From contig JAAXKQ010000005.1 of NCBI GenBank assembly GCA_025612245.1, positions 134,009 through 198,008 of the forward strand: a DNA stretch of 64,000 nucleotides, read 5' to 3'. This document shows positions 1-8,627 of this stretch, in pieces. How positions within the stretch are numbered: the first letter of the stretch is position 1; each line of letters opens with the position of its first letter. The notes under the pieces were generated by a model. The model was not told where the DNA came from and did no database searches. It saw only the letters and a program-made list of their open reading frames with translations. The position numbers and the translations under genes were made by a program. The DNA is from Ignavibacteria bacterium (GTDB lineage: Bacteria > Bacteroidota > Ignavibacteria > Ignavibacteriales > SURF-24).

Positions 1-29
1 AGGAAATATGCACGGCCTGAAGAGCCATG

Positions 30-692
30 CTACTCCCGGGCAAGGAGCCTGATGTCCTCAATTTCCAGGATATGCTTCGGGTAGCCTTTTATTACGCTAT
101 TTATCATGGCAAGACCCACTTCATCCAGTGTATTTACATAATTCGGGAAAAGCGCGTGCAGTATTGGATATAGGCCGCCCAAAAGTTTAATCAAACTGTT
201 GATGTTCTTCTGTCCGGGGGAAGGCTTCATGAAACCGGGGCGGAAATTGTACACGCCACGAAATGGCAGCTTAATGAGGTCATTTTCAGTTTTGCCTTTT
301 ATACGTGCCCACATTAAGCGTCCCTTTTCAGTACTGTCCGTCTGTGCACCGGAAACATAATCAAGTACCATTCCGGGATTGAGCCTTGCGAGTATTCCGG
401 CAAAATGCATGGTCATTTCATAGGTTACACGGAAATAATTCTTCTCACTCATTCCTATTGAACTTTTTCCGGCACAAAAGAAGCACGCATCGAAACCTTT
501 AAGTTTGTCTGAATATTCTTCCAGTGAAAAAAAGTCGGGCATAATCAATTCGCTTAGTTTTGGATGTGATAGGTCATAATGCCTGCGGTTCACGATCAGC
601 ACTTTTTCTACGGCCGGGTGCTCCAGGCATTTTAGCAGAACCCCTTCGCCTACCATGCCGGTAGAGCCCGTTATGATGACTTTAATTCCCAC
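30..692 (-). CDS. NAD(P)-binding Rossmann-fold epimerase/oxidoreductase-like protein
   Basis: The protein opens with a beta strand and a TGxxGxxG-type dinucleotide-binding loop (TGSTGMVGEG, about residues 7-16), then a hydrophilic segment with NRR, as in atypical or extended short-chain dehydrogenases of the NmrA/HTATIP2-like kind. A later FFCAGKSS segment corresponds to the usual cofactor-contact strand. The open frame extends upstream to 854, but I chose the GTG at 692: it sits just before the Rossmann strand and has an AAGAGGAG ribosome-binding site about 10 bases upstream, while the extra N-terminal residues look like translated spacer. The length (220 aa) suits the small single-domain members of the family. 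The substrate cannot be deduced. It would act in the cytoplasm. It stands alone, downstream of a T9SS cargo gene on the same strand and separated from it by a hairpin. Confidence 0.75.
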   Translation of the reverse strand: MGIKVIITGSTGMVGEGVLLKCLEHPAVEKVLIVNRRHYDLSHPKLSELIMPDFFSLEEYSDKLKGFDACFFCAGKSSIGMSEKNYFRVTYEMTMHFAGILARLNPGMVLDYVSGAQTDSTEKGRLMWARIKGKTENDLIKLPFRGVYNFRPGFMKPSPGQKNINSLIKLLGGLYPILHALFPNYVNTLDEVGLAMINSVIKGYPKHILEIEDIRLLARE

Positions 693-880
693 TGTGCTTT
701 TTCTCCTCTTTTTATGCAAGAATCCTTCAGCTAAAATTAAAGAAAATCCCAAAAACTGAAAAGCTGTTTGGGGCAAAGTTATTATATCAGGGACAAAATA
801 AAAGGGGGCGCCGTGGCAAAAGATAATAAAGCCGTACTGCCAAAGAGGCCCCATAGTGTAAGATAGTTATGGATGGGCTA

Positions 881-920
881 TTCCCCGGGGGGGAGAAACT
901 ACTTCTTTTCCCCCGGGGAA
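881..920 (-). terminator. GC-rich hairpin behind the propeller T9SS gene
   Basis: The arms TTCCCCGGGGG (881-891) and CCCCCGGGGAA (910-920) are perfectly complementary over 11 bp with an 18-nt loop, directly after the stop codon of the gene ending at 925. No clear U-tract follows on the minus strand, so termination is likely but not certain. Confidence 0.6.
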
Positions 921-924
921 GAAA

Positions 925-3027
925 TTATTTAAGTAACAGCAGTTTTCTGGAAAACCTGAATCCCCCTGCCTTAATTGTATAGACGTATGTGCCGCTTGGA
1001 AGTTCCCGGGCATTAAACCTGACAGAATGGCTTCCGGCTTTTTGTACCTCATTTACCAGGGCTGCAACTTCACATCCAAGAAGGTTATAAACCTTAAGGC
1101 TTACAAATTCCTCACTGGGTAACGAATAGCGTATTGTGGTAGAAGGGTTAAAAGGGTTAGGAAAATTCTGACCGAGAACAAAATCCTTTACCAGGGCTGG
1201 AGCCTCATCTACATCTGTAATTTCCGCCGTTGCAACATTGCTGTATTCCGATTCCCCGCCTTCGGCAACTGCCTTCAGCCTGTACTGATAGCTGCCGGGA
1301 AGGCCGAGGCTTGAATCGATAAACCGGCTGCTGTTTGCAGGCAGCTGCGTCAGCTGCGTAAAACCTCCTCCGGAGTTCCTTTCCAAAACATATCCGGTCT
1401 CGCTTGAGGAATTATCCTGCCATGTAAGCAAACTTTTATCATGTCCTTCGGGTGAAGCCTTAAGGTTTGAAGGAGCGTTGAAAATTGTGGTAAAGCTCCA
1501 TACGGGAGACCACTTTGTATATATACTATTATTAAGCCCACGGACTTTCCAGTAGTATTTCCTGAAATCCGTTAGTCCTTTTAATTCCTTTACCGTATCG
1601 GTTATTGATGAATCTTCCAGTACAGGGTGTAGAAACGCGCTGTCGGAGGCGACAAGTAAATTATAGCTATTGCACAATTCTCCCTTCTGCCAGGTTATTT
1701 TAAGCTCAAGCGGCTGCCTGAGGGAATTGTTCGCGGGTTTATTTTGAATGGGAACAGACATTTTTGCGATCTGGAACCTTCCGCCTGTTCTTCCCTGAAT
1801 TTGTGAGAAGGAAATGGATTCAATTCTTATCATGCACTGGGAAGAAGAGACTTCCGGTACAGTGATTTCCTCGTAGCCGTCGTTTGGGCTGTTAAGCGCC
1901 AGGTCAAAAGGAAAGGTTGCGCCCCCGTCGGTTGAAAGCCTAATATTGACATTACCTGCAACGTTGCTGGTAGCCCAGGTGATCTTCTGCCTGCTTCCGG
2001 CAATCCAGCTCTCGGCATTTAAGGGTTTTGAAATGACGATAACGGGCAGAATATTAACCCCGGTCTCATTAAAGACTGAGACTCCGCCGCGGTATGTCCC
2101 GATCCATTTGTTGCCAAGCCTATCGATGGCAATTGACCTTACATATTTGTCTACCAGTCCTGAATTTGCAGTGTCGTAGAGTGTCCACTGGTTGCCGGAG
2201 AATTTTGCCACACCCGTGCTGTCCATGCCGAGCCACTTTGCCTGCTGCTTGTCCAGCGTAACGCATGCAACCCAGTTGTCGTGAAGAGGGGTTCTTGCTT
2301 TGTCGTATTTTGTAAAAGTTGTATCATGGAGCCTGAAAAGGCCGCAGCTGAAGGAAGCAATCCATTTATCATAGTTCCTGTCGATTGCAATTGAAAGGGA
2401 AGCATTGCAGCTGAGGTTGGAATTGTACTTATTCTTGATCTCCCAGGTCCCCCGGTTGTATCTTACCAGTCCGCCGCCATTAGTGCCGATCCAGGTATTC
2501 CCGAGTGAATCGGCTGCCAGGGCATAGATGAAATTAACGGGCAAAGGGGAGTTGGCGGTATTGAATATTGTCCAGTAATCTTTCTCGATCCTGACGAGGC
2601 CCTTGTCCCCGGTGCCTACCCAAATTATACCTTCAGGGTCAATTACAAAAGAGGCCACCCAGTTACTGGGCAGAATTGAATTGGAGGTATTCCAGTTTGT
2701 CCATTGTGAGCCGTCGAACTTATAAAGGCCTCCATACCTTGTCCCGATCCATTTATTATTTTCCTTATCAATATAAATTACACGGACGAAGTTATTGCTG
2801 AGGCCAGAGTTGTTGGAATTATATATGGTCCATGCGGTGCCATCGAAGCTGGCAAGGCCGTAGCCCTCGGTTCCGAACCATTTTACCTCCTGGCTGTCTA
2901 TTGCGACTGCACAGATGCTGTTATTAGGCAGGCGTGAATTTGCGCCGTTAAAGGTGATCCATTTTGAGCTTTGGGAAAAGAGCAAGCTGTTTAACATGAA
3001 GAAAAGGGATAGTAATATCTTTTTCAT
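925..3027 (-). CDS. Seven-bladed propeller / fibronectin-like T9SS-secreted protein
   Basis: An N-terminal signal peptide (MKKILLSLFFMLNSLLFSQS) is followed by seven repeats of the two-component-regulator propeller type, each with a W-[IVFL]-G-T-x-x-x-G-[LV] core (WFGTEGYGL, WIGTRYGGL, WVGTGDKGL, WIGTNGGGL, a degenerate WIASFSCGL, WLGMDSTGV, WIGTYRGGV), to about residue 330. That count would close one propeller. A beta-sandwich domain (about 335-430) and two fibronectin-III-like domains follow. The last 80 residues are a Por-secretion/T9SS sorting domain starting NFPNPFNPSTTIRYSLP and ending in a basic tail with LLLLK. The family rule is export by Sec, then passage of the outer membrane by T9SS with removal of the C-terminal domain. 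Binding partner and function are unknown. The propeller belongs to a sensor family but here carries no kinase or DNA-binding output, so it is probably a surface or secreted adhesion or recognition protein. Confidence 0.85.
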   Translation of the reverse strand: MKKILLSLFFMLNSLLFSQSSKWITFNGANSRLPNNSICAVAIDSQEVKWFGTEGYGLASFDGTAWTIYNSNNSGLSNNFVRVIYIDKENNKWIGTRYGGLYKFDGSQWTNWNTSNSILPSNWVASFVIDPEGIIWVGTGDKGLVRIEKDYWTIFNTANSPLPVNFIYALAADSLGNTWIGTNGGGLVRYNRGTWEIKNKYNSNLSCNASLSIAIDRNYDKWIASFSCGLFRLHDTTFTKYDKARTPLHDNWVACVTLDKQQAKWLGMDSTGVAKFSGNQWTLYDTANSGLVDKYVRSIAIDRLGNKWIGTYRGGVSVFNETGVNILPVIVISKPLNAESWIAGSRQKITWATSNVAGNVNIRLSTDGGATFPFDLALNSPNDGYEEITVPEVSSSQCMIRIESISFSQIQGRTGGRFQIAKMSVPIQNKPANNSLRQPLELKITWQKGELCNSYNLLVASDSAFLHPVLEDSSITDTVKELKGLTDFRKYYWKVRGLNNSIYTKWSPVWSFTTIFNAPSNLKASPEGHDKSLLTWQDNSSSETGYVLERNSGGGFTQLTQLPANSSRFIDSSLGLPGSYQYRLKAVAEGGESEYSNVATAEITDVDEAPALVKDFVLGQNFPNPFNPSTTIRYSLPSEEFVSLKVYNLLGCEVAALVNEVQKAGSHSVRFNARELPSGTYVYTIKAGGFRFSRKLLLLK

Positions 3028-3193
3028 GCGGCCCCCTTATTTATATTGTACTGTCTGCAATTATGTAAAAATCCTGTACATACATTTAATCATAAAACTC
3101 ACACAAAAAAAGGCAAGGTACAAAGAAGGATCTACTTACCTTCAATGTGGAAATTTCCTATGGCTGTGCGCGGCGGTAAAGGGGCAAGACTAC

Positions 3194-3222
3194 TTGACAT
3201 TGTATTTTTATCTCTTTAGAAT
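3194..3222 (+). promoter_or_regulatory. Sigma70-like promoter for the C45-like hydrolase
   Basis: TTGACA at 3194-3199, a 17-bp spacer and TAGAAT at 3217-3222 match the canonical bacterial -35/-10 layout, 40 bp before the ATG at 3262. The Bacteroidetes -33/-7 pattern is not needed here. Confidence 0.7.
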
Positions 3223-3261
3223 ACTTAAAATTTTAATTAATATTTATCGGGGAATAAGGAA

Positions 3262-4296
3262 ATGTATCATCCAAGGCTAAAGGGCAGCCATTATGAAATG
3301 GGGCGGAAGATGGGAGAGATATTCAGGATTAACAAAGCTGAATTTCCAATCGGGCTGGATAAGTTTCAGATGGAATTCGGCAGAAAGAGCGCTAAAATCT
3401 TAAAAAAGGTCTTCCCCGAGGCGGCCGAGGAGATCAGGGGCGTTACGGACGTAATTGGGTATGATAACGAGAAATTCACTTCATGGATGATGTGTATGGG
3501 GTGCTGCATGTATAACATTGATGAATTTCAAAGCGTTGAAGTAAAGGGCTGCACGGCATTTAGCTTCAATCGAAATGGCAAAATTTTTTACGCCAGGAAT
3601 AACGACCTTCCTCCATTCTTAAAGAAAGTCTGCAAAAGCGAATATTATGAGCCCGAGAAGAAGAACAGGTTTATACTGAATACCTCGTCATTTATTAACG
3701 GGGAGGAAGGAATAAATGAGCACGGGCTGGTTGCCGCAATGACATTTGTGATGCCTTTGCTTGAAGAAATAAGGCCGGGGCTGAATTCGGTTTTCCTGGT
3801 CAGGTATATACTGGAAAACTGCAGCAGTGTTGCTGAAGGAATTGTGGCTTTGAAAAGTCTGCCCATAGCGTCAAACTGCAACATACTCCTTACAGATCAG
3901 TCAGGCAGTATGGCTGTTGCCGAGTGCAATCCCGGGGAGATGAACCTGAGGCTCCCCATGAAAAACAGCAACGGGGAAGACTTTATTATTACCGTAAACA
4001 GTTTCATATCTGAAAAAATGAAAAGGCATGAGCCGGCAGGCCATAATACATATCTTTCATACGAACGCTATCAGACTGTGCTTAATGCCCTGAAATCCGG
4101 GTGCGGTCGCAACCCTACTGAATACGCTAAAGATATCCTCAGCGGAAGGCTTGGCTTTATGTGCCAGTACGAAAAGAAGCTTAATTTTGAGACGGTGTGG
4201 GCCTCCATCTTTGAAGTCATGGATATGAAGGTCTTAAGAGCCGAGGGCAACCCCGGAAGAAAGTGTTTCATTGAGGACAAAAGGCTCAAGTCTTAA
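3262..4296 (+). CDS. C45-like Ntn-hydrolase (acyl-CoA:6-aminopenicillanate acyltransferase-like)
   Basis: A 344-aa protein with no signal peptide. An N-terminal segment (HPRLKGSHYEMGRKMGE) matches the start of C45/acyltransferase-like proteins. A central GCTAFSF motif has Gly96-Cys97; in this family such a Gly-Cys bond is cut autocatalytically, so that the Cys becomes the N-terminal nucleophile. It is followed by FYARNNDLPP, NGEEGINEHGL (the family's substrate-pocket strand) and SGSMAVAECNPGE. The family cleaves or forms linear amide bonds (penicillin acyl transfer, bile-salt or acyl-homoserine-lactone hydrolysis in relatives). The substrate here cannot be read from sequence. The start is the ATG at 3262 after GGGGAATAAGGA, with a good promoter 40 bp upstream. 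It is followed by a separate gene on the same strand about 210 bp away, so it is probably monocistronic. It should be cytoplasmic. Confidence 0.75.
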   Translation: MYHPRLKGSHYEMGRKMGEIFRINKAEFPIGLDKFQMEFGRKSAKILKKVFPEAAEEIRGVTDVIGYDNEKFTSWMMCMGCCMYNIDEFQSVEVKGCTAFSFNRNGKIFYARNNDLPPFLKKVCKSEYYEPEKKNRFILNTSSFINGEEGINEHGLVAAMTFVMPLLEEIRPGLNSVFLVRYILENCSSVAEGIVALKSLPIASNCNILLTDQSGSMAVAECNPGEMNLRLPMKNSNGEDFIITVNSFISEKMKRHEPAGHNTYLSYERYQTVLNALKSGCGRNPTEYAKDILSGRLGFMCQYEKKLNFETVWASIFEVMDMKVLRAEGNPGRKCFIEDKRLKS

Positions 4297-4505
4297 GAGG
4301 CAGACCCCTAAATAGCGGCAATATGTGAATAATTCCGTTTTTCAGCTGTCAGCTCTGAAATTACTCATGTATTAAGAAAAAATTCTGTCCAAACCTCCAT
4401 GTGTATTCAGGTCTGAAGGAAACCCGATTAGTCATTCTAAAGAGATTTTTGTAAATTTTGTCTATTGAACTCTATTAATGTTTATAATCGGGAGAAAGAA
4501 AGACA

Positions 4506-5252
4506 GTGATAGTTAAAAGCGAGCATGACCTGACTGGAATTGTAAATGCTTCCAAGGTTGCAAAACACATACTAAACGTACTGGCCGAAAACAGCCTTGA
4601 AGGAGTAACAACAGAATTCCTGGATGAATTGTGCAAAAAGGAAATGGATGCCATTGGAGCCAAATCCGCGCCCAAAATGTTCTATGACACTCCATGTTAC
4701 TCGTTTTATTCGGTTAATAACTGCATCGTGCATGGTGTACCGAATAGAAAGGAATTGGTGAAGGGAGATATCTTAAAAATTGACGTAACCCCGTTTTATG
4801 AAGGCTTTGTTTCAGATACGGCATGCAGCGTAATTATTGGCGGAGAGGAACTTAACGCCGCGGCAGCCCTGATGATCAATAATGTAAAGACCTCTTTTCA
4901 AAAAGCCGTAAAACTTTGCATTCCGAACCAGAACTTAAATGAAATCGGCAGGGCTATTGAGAACAACACAAAAAGCGGCGGCTATTTTGTAATAAAAGAG
5001 CTCTCGGGCCATGGAGTCGGACAAGCAGTCCACGAGGACCCATCGGTGTTGAATTATTACGAATTCAGGGATAAAACAAAATTGAAAAACGGCGAAGTAA
5101 TTGCAATTGAGCCGATGATATCCAACAGAAAAAGCAAACTTGTGACTAAAAGGGACGGCTGGTCGCTTGCAACCAGAATGGGCTCTTTGACTGCACATTA
5201 TGAGCATACGGTTCTTATCTCGGACAAAACGCCAATTGTACTGACCGAGTAA
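4506..5252 (+). CDS. map: Methionine aminopeptidase, type I
   Basis: Removes the initiator methionine from nascent proteins. All five metal ligands of the family can be placed: Asp93 (KIDVTP), Asp104 (VSDTA), His169 (SGHGVGQ), Glu202 (AIEPM) and Glu233 (HYEHTV). The substrate-site His is in CIVHGVPN. At 248 aa it is a bare type I catalytic domain with no zinc-finger or type II insertion. The start is GTG at 4506 with GGGAGAAAG about 6 bases upstream; no in-frame ATG lies nearer the conserved region. A TTGTCT-N19-TATAAT promoter-like pair lies at 4458-4488. It is not next to secY/infA/rpsM, where many bacteria keep map, so it may be a second copy. A strong terminator follows 29 bp after the stop. 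Confidence 0.93.
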   Translation: MIVKSEHDLTGIVNASKVAKHILNVLAENSLEGVTTEFLDELCKKEMDAIGAKSAPKMFYDTPCYSFYSVNNCIVHGVPNRKELVKGDILKIDVTPFYEGFVSDTACSVIIGGEELNAAAALMINNVKTSFQKAVKLCIPNQNLNEIGRAIENNTKSGGYFVIKELSGHGVGQAVHEDPSVLNYYEFRDKTKLKNGEVIAIEPMISNRKSKLVTKRDGWSLATRMGSLTAHYEHTVLISDKTPIVLTE

Positions 5253-5280
5253 AGTAATCTCCTGCAGGAATATCTAAAAT

Positions 5281-5314
5281 AAAGCCCCGGGAAGAGCATT
5301 CTTCCCGGGCTTTT
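5281..5314 (+). terminator. Rho-independent terminator after map
   Basis: AAAGCCCCGGGAAGA and TCTTCCCGGGCTTTT form a long GC-rich stem with a GCAT loop, ending in a T-run. The AAAGCCCGGG type of stem recurs at other gene ends in this window. Confidence 0.9.
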
Positions 5315-5428
5315 CATTGCGCTTCCAAACCTCATTCCCATTTCCCCTTCCGGAGAAAATGGCTCTGTGAAAAAAAACGGACAAAAATACCCCGGCAAAA
5401 AAATAAAAAAGGATAAAGTGTCTTAAAG

Positions 5429-5457
5429 TTGACAATCGTGTCTTATTATAATATATT
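5429..5457 (+). promoter_or_regulatory. Sigma70-like promoter of the rrf2-cydAB operon
   Basis: TTGACA (5429-5434), 17-bp spacer, TATATT (5452-5457), 36 bp before the ATG at 5493. The -10 element lies inside the left arm of the inverted repeat at 5446-5480, so a protein bound there would block RNA polymerase. Confidence 0.7.
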
Positions 5458-5480
5458 ACCTCGCAGGTAATATATTATAA
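5446..5480. promoter_or_regulatory. Perfect 16-bp inverted repeat, probable Rrf2 operator
   Basis: TTATAATATATTACCT (5446-5461), spacer CGC, then its exact reverse complement (5465-5480). It covers the -10 element and start site of the operon and ends 12 bp before the regulator gene. There is no T-run suited to termination, and the AT-rich arms with a TACCT/AGGTA core look like a dimeric repressor site. Likely autoregulation by the Rrf2 protein; not proven. Confidence 0.8.
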
Positions 5481-5492
5481 CGGGAATTATAT

Positions 5493-5933
5493 ATGCAAAG
5501 CTATCTAACGAGGGAATGCGACTACGCCATCCGGATTACGGCATTTCTGGCGGGCTTAAAGTCCCAAAAGCAGCTGCCGGTCTCAGAAATCGCAAAAAGG
5601 ATTCATGTCACGAAATCCTACGCCGCAAGGATAATTCACGTCTTAAAGAACGGCGGAATAGTTTTAACGACGCAGGGCTTATACGGGGGAGTCTGCCTGG
5701 CCAGGGATGCCGGGGAAATATCCTTTTATGACGTGATGCAGGCAATGAACTTCAAGGCCACATTAAACGAGTGCCTTTGCAACAAGGATGTCTGCACGTT
5801 TCCCAAGGTCTGCAAGGTGCACGCCTTCTTTGCCTTACAGGAAAAGAATCTGCTCGATGAACTTAAAAAAGCAAAAATATCAGACTATGCATTTGACGAG
5901 GTTACAATAGACAAAATAAATAGCACTAAATAA
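5493..5933 (+). CDS. Rrf2-family Fe-S transcriptional regulator of the cydAB operon
   Basis: A 146-aa winged-helix protein starting with the typical Rrf2 N-terminus (YLTRECDYAIRITAFLA), a recognition segment VSEIAKRIHVTKSYAARIIHVLKN and a wing with YGGVCLAR. A Cys cluster (C94, C96, C101, C107) sits where IscR, NsrR and relatives hold a [2Fe-2S] or [4Fe-4S] cluster, so redox, oxygen or NO sensing is likely. The exact spacing (C-x-C-x4-C-x5-C) differs from the C-x5-C-x5-C of NsrR/IscR, so I do not assign a named member. It is the first gene of an operon with cydA 21 bp downstream and lies behind a perfect inverted repeat overlapping its promoter. Inference: it represses its own gene and cytochrome bd until the cluster is damaged or lost. 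Confidence 0.88.
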   Translation: MQSYLTRECDYAIRITAFLAGLKSQKQLPVSEIAKRIHVTKSYAARIIHVLKNGGIVLTTQGLYGGVCLARDAGEISFYDVMQAMNFKATLNECLCNKDVCTFPKVCKVHAFFALQEKNLLDELKKAKISDYAFDEVTIDKINSTK

Positions 5934-5954
5934 AAACCATAAAAAGGAGCAAGC

Positions 5955-7307
5955 ATGGATGCTGTTTTTCTTGCACGCGTACAATTTGCAATGACGGCCG
6001 GCTTTCATTTTCTTTTTCCGCCGGTGTCCATAGGCCTTGCCTGGCTGGTAGTAATACTGGAAGGGATGGGCTGGAGAAAAAATAACCTTGTATACCAGAA
6101 AGCGGGGAAGTTTTTCGGGAAACTCCTGGCACTTACATTTGCCGTAGGCGTAGCAACGGGAATTGTAATGGAATTCCAGTTTGGTACAAACTGGTCAGAA
6201 TACTCGAAATTTGTTGGCGACATATTCGGGGCTCCACTTGCAGCCGAAGGTGTATTTGCTTTCTTCCTGGAGTCCGGATTTCTAGGGCTTTATCTTTTCG
6301 GGCGCAACCGTGTTTCAAAGGGAGTGCACTGGTTCTCGGCTCTCATGGTGGCCTTCGGATCCACATTATCGGCTTTCTGGATCATTGTTGCCAATTCGTG
6401 GCAGCAGACGCCTTCGGGCTACATAATCAATAATAACCGCGCCGAGCTGAGTTCATTTTATGACGCGGTATTTAACCCCTCGACTCTTCCAAGATACTTC
6501 CACACCGTGGATGCAGCGCTGATGTGCGGAGCTTTTTTTGTGGCAGGAATATCTGCCTACTACCTGCTGAATAAAAAGCATCTGGATGAAGCCAGGGCTT
6601 CCATGAAAGTTGCAGTGATCTTCGGACTTATAGTTTCTCTGCTTGAGGTATTTCCTTTCGGGCACACTCACGCGCAGCAGGTTGCAAGGACGCAGCCTGA
6701 GAAATTTGCGGCCATTGAAGGGCTTTATACCACGCAGCAGGGAGCGCCTGTAGTTCTTTTTGCCATCCCGTCCTCGAAGCCCCCTGAACTGAAAGCTTCA
6801 CTCGAGGTTCCAAAAGTCCTCAGCTGGCTTGCATTTGGCGACGTGAATGCCAGTGTTAAAGGGTTGAATGATTTTCCCAAGGATGAAATTCCGCCGCTGG
6901 AGCTAACGTTCATTTCATTTCACACCATGGTGGCTCTGGGAATGTTTTTTATACTGGTTCTCTTGTGGGCCTTATATGCTATCTACAGGAAAACTTTATG
7001 GCAGAACAGGCCGCTTCTTAAGATCCTGCTCTGGTCCATCCCTTTGCCCGTAATTGCCTGCCAGGTTGGCTGGATGGCTGCAGAAGTGGGCAGGCAGCCC
7101 TGGATTGTCTACAGGCTGCTTAAGACGCAGATGGCGGCTTCCGTTACGGTTGGCGCTGGTGAGATTCTCTTTTCAATTATACTTTTCGGCCTGATTTATT
7201 TGGCACTGCTCTGTCTTTACATATTTCTTCTGGTAAAGGAAGTTAAAAATGGACCCGAGCATGATCTTGTAAACCATACAGAAAAAAATAATCTAGTGGA
7301 GGCATAA
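5955..7307 (+). CDS. cydA: Cytochrome bd ubiquinol oxidase subunit I
   Basis: Catalytic heme-bearing subunit of the quinol:O2 oxidoreductase in the cytoplasmic membrane; it reduces oxygen to water at low oxygen tension. Visible family signatures: N-terminal RVQFAMTAGFHFLFPP with the heme b595 His, MEFQFGTNW and LAAEGVFAFFLES with the conserved Glu residues of the proton path, and GRQPW at residues 379-383. At 450 aa it lacks the C-terminal Q-loop insertion of the E. coli-type protein (about 520 aa), placing it in the short-Q-loop class found in many non-enteric bacteria. The start ATG follows AAAAAGGAGCAAGC. It is co-transcribed with the Rrf2 regulator upstream and cydB 2 bp downstream. No cydX and no cydDC assembly genes are in the window. 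Confidence 0.96.
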   Translation: MDAVFLARVQFAMTAGFHFLFPPVSIGLAWLVVILEGMGWRKNNLVYQKAGKFFGKLLALTFAVGVATGIVMEFQFGTNWSEYSKFVGDIFGAPLAAEGVFAFFLESGFLGLYLFGRNRVSKGVHWFSALMVAFGSTLSAFWIIVANSWQQTPSGYIINNNRAELSSFYDAVFNPSTLPRYFHTVDAALMCGAFFVAGISAYYLLNKKHLDEARASMKVAVIFGLIVSLLEVFPFGHTHAQQVARTQPEKFAAIEGLYTTQQGAPVVLFAIPSSKPPELKASLEVPKVLSWLAFGDVNASVKGLNDFPKDEIPPLELTFISFHTMVALGMFFILVLLWALYAIYRKTLWQNRPLLKILLWSIPLPVIACQVGWMAAEVGRQPWIVYRLLKTQMAASVTVGAGEILFSIILFGLIYLALLCLYIFLLVKEVKNGPEHDLVNHTEKNNLVEA

Positions 7308-7309
7308 CG

Positions 7310-8329
7310 ATGATGGACTTAAATACAATCTGGTTTGTGCTCGTAGGAGTACTGATAACGGGTTATGCAGTACTGGACGGCTTTGATTTCGGAGTTGGAA
7401 TATTGCACCTGTTTACTGAAAATGAGAGGGAAAAACGCGTAAGCCTTAATGCCATTGGCCCGGTTTGGGACGGAAATGAAGTATGGCTGCTTACGGCAGG
7501 AGGAGCGCTCTTTGCCGCTTTCCCGGTCGTTTATGCCACCGTGTTCAGCGGCTTCTATATAGCCCTGATGCTGCTTCTTCTTGCGCTCATAATGCGCGCA
7601 GTTTCCATGGAGTTCCGCTCTAAGGTGGATAATGCAAAGTGGAGAAAAATGTGGGACTTTGCCTTTGGAATAGGAAGCCTGCTTCCACCGGTACTCTTTG
7701 GAGTTGCCATAGGGAACATCCTGCATGGACTGCCGATTAACGAAAAAGGCATATTTACTGGCTCATTCCTGGCATTACTCAATCCTTATTCCATTTTAAT
7801 AGGCGTTTTAAGCTGTGTTATGTTTATAATGCACGGGGCAATTTACCTTGCAATGAAGTCGCAGAATGAACAGCATGACAGGTCTATGTCTGTTGCATCA
7901 AAAGCATGGGTGGCATTTGTCATTCTCTATGTCATAAGCACACTGGCCTCAATCGTGGTTTCACCATTCCTGTTTGAAGGGATACTGAAAAATCCGTTAT
8001 TCTGGATCCTTTTTATTCTAATGACCCTCTCAATTGTATTTCTCCCGTTGGCGCTTAAACTTAAAAGGCTTAGCTATGCATTTATATCCTCCTCGGTTGT
8101 AATTGCTTCAATGATTGGACTCATGGCTGTAAGCCTGTTCCCGAGGCTTGTTCCGTCTGTTACGGATCTTTCCTATAGCCTGACGGTTTATAATTCCTCC
8201 TCAACCGGAAGGACACTCTCAACAATGCTGATAGTTGCACTTCTTGGAATGCCGCTCGTAATCTTATATACGGCGTTTATCTACAGAGTATTTAAAGGCA
8301 AGGTGACTATTGACGAAGGAAGCTGCTGA
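7310..8329 (+). CDS. cydB: Cytochrome bd ubiquinol oxidase subunit II
   Basis: Partner membrane subunit of CydA. The N-terminus has the family motif VLDGFDFGVG (acidic residues near the proton channel), then GPVWDGNEVWLLTAGGALFAAFP, both diagnostic of CydB. About eight or nine hydrophobic helices span the 339 aa. Two adjacent ATG codons open the frame (7310, 7313) after a GTGGAGGCATAACG ribosome-binding site. The 2-bp gap to cydA implies translational coupling. A rho-independent terminator 44 bp downstream closes the operon. Confidence 0.96.
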   Translation: MMDLNTIWFVLVGVLITGYAVLDGFDFGVGILHLFTENEREKRVSLNAIGPVWDGNEVWLLTAGGALFAAFPVVYATVFSGFYIALMLLLLALIMRAVSMEFRSKVDNAKWRKMWDFAFGIGSLLPPVLFGVAIGNILHGLPINEKGIFTGSFLALLNPYSILIGVLSCVMFIMHGAIYLAMKSQNEQHDRSMSVASKAWVAFVILYVISTLASIVVSPFLFEGILKNPLFWILFILMTLSIVFLPLALKLKRLSYAFISSSVVIASMIGLMAVSLFPRLVPSVTDLSYSLTVYNSSSTGRTLSTMLIVALLGMPLVILYTAFIYRVFKGKVTIDEGSC

Positions 8330-8372
8330 GGAAGAGATCTGCTAAAGAAAAATTCATAGAAGAACCCCAAAG

Positions 8373-8413
8373 GGAAAGCCGCGCTTTTTTAGGTCGCGGC
8401 TTTCCTTTTTTTT
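8373..8413 (+). terminator. Rho-independent terminator of the rrf2-cydAB operon
   Basis: The 11-bp stem GGAAAGCCGCG (8373-8383) / CGCGGCTTTCC (8395-8405) is followed by eight T residues. It isolates the oxidase operon from the large cassette downstream. Confidence 0.93.
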
Positions 8414-8456
8414 AAGGCAAGGATCTGCCCAGGGAAACTCCGAATAAGATTAAGGG

Positions 8457-8484
8457 TTGACATTGTCGGCAATATTTTTAATTT
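8457..8484 (+). promoter_or_regulatory. Candidate promoter of the three-gene NTPase/protease cassette
   Basis: TTGACA at 8457-8462 and TAATTT at 8479-8484 with a 16-bp spacer, about 145 bp before the ATG at 8628. The -35 is perfect and the -10 is weak. The long leader holds no hairpin that I can see. Confidence 0.45.
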
Positions 8485-8627
8485 TCAAATAGCTTTTATG
8501 GGTTAGTCCCCGATTAAAGATACTTCTCTACCGGATTTTGAAATTCCTGAGAGCCGGGCGAATGAATATTCAGGGCTTGTGGTCATTTGACATCTCACTT
8601 TGAATAAATGATTTAGCGGGAGTCATT

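Noticed and set aside
2915-3280. 121-codon open frame on the plus strand before the C45-like gene
   Set aside because: It overlaps the antisense of a signal peptide and runs through the promoter TTGACA/TAGAAT at 3194-3222; no protein-like composition.
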